In this document: in pieces, positions 6,871 through 6,885 of the stretch
Layout of the letters: each line of letters begins with the position of its first letter
Position numbering within the stretch: the first letter of the stretch is position 1
From: Prolixibacteraceae bacterium
Lineage (GTDB): Bacteria; Bacteroidota; Bacteroidia; Bacteroidales; Prolixibacteraceae
Length of the DNA stretch: 6,885 nt
Assembly: GCA_016931875.1 (NCBI GenBank)
Contig: JAFGDX010000096.1
Location: forward strand, 1 to 6,885
Direction of reading: 5' to 3'
The notes under the pieces: generated by a model
What the model saw: only the letters and a program-made list of their open reading frames with translations
Told to the model about the DNA's origin: nothing
Database searches by the model: none
Position numbers and translations under genes: made by a program

Positions 6871-6878
6871 TACTTTTG
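6871..6878 (+). promoter_or_regulatory. Bacteroidota -7 promoter element for a gene beyond the right edge
   Basis: TACTTTTG matches the TAnnTTTG -7 consensus and is followed by TACC. No coding start is visible in the seven remaining bases. No clear TTTG -33 box is found at the expected spacing; that region overlaps the nadK hairpin. The downstream gene cannot be identified from this window. Confidence 0.5.
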
Positions 6879-6885
6879 TACCTCT

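Overview
The window looks like ordinary chromosome from a member of the Bacteroidota, probably a marine or anaerobic Bacteroidales/Marinilabiliales-type organism. Three things support this. The protein sequences match that phylum's versions of the families seen here (an S9 peptidase of the DPP5 type, and a PdxJ starting with an NINKIATLRN motif). Most genes lack a Shine-Dalgarno sequence and have A-rich leaders. Two intergenic regions carry the TAnnTTTG -7 promoter element of this phylum. The genus call is inference. I see no mobile element, CRISPR array, RNA gene or phage gene.

Layout. Positions 1-816 (+) hold the C-terminal catalytic domain of an S9 serine peptidase cut by the window edge, closed by a strong intrinsic terminator. 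A -7 promoter element then precedes a two-gene unit (948-3522, +): a Gfo/Idh/MocA oxidoreductase whose 3' end overlaps by 14 nt the start of malQ (4-alpha-glucanotransferase, GH77). Converging on malQ is a minus-strand pair: pdxJ (5159-4446), then an alpha/beta hydrolase of the YbfF/ABHD11 type (4360-3557). Divergent from pdxJ, across a 71-bp region with an inverted repeat, runs a second plus-strand pair: a CBS-CBS-ACT-like protein with a TTG start, then nadK (NAD kinase). The right edge holds a weak terminator and a -7 promoter element for a gene beyond the window.

How the genes work together. The left half is peptide degradation plus alpha-glucan/sugar metabolism. The right half is cofactor supply: PdxJ makes pyridoxine 5'-phosphate, NadK makes NADP, and the CBS/ACT-like protein upstream of nadK is a plausible but unproven ligand-sensing partner. 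All seven genes appear intact in their catalytic motifs. I found no clear evidence of a previously undescribed system. The most follow-up-worthy items are the divergent pdxJ/CBS control region and the unassigned CBS-ACT protein.
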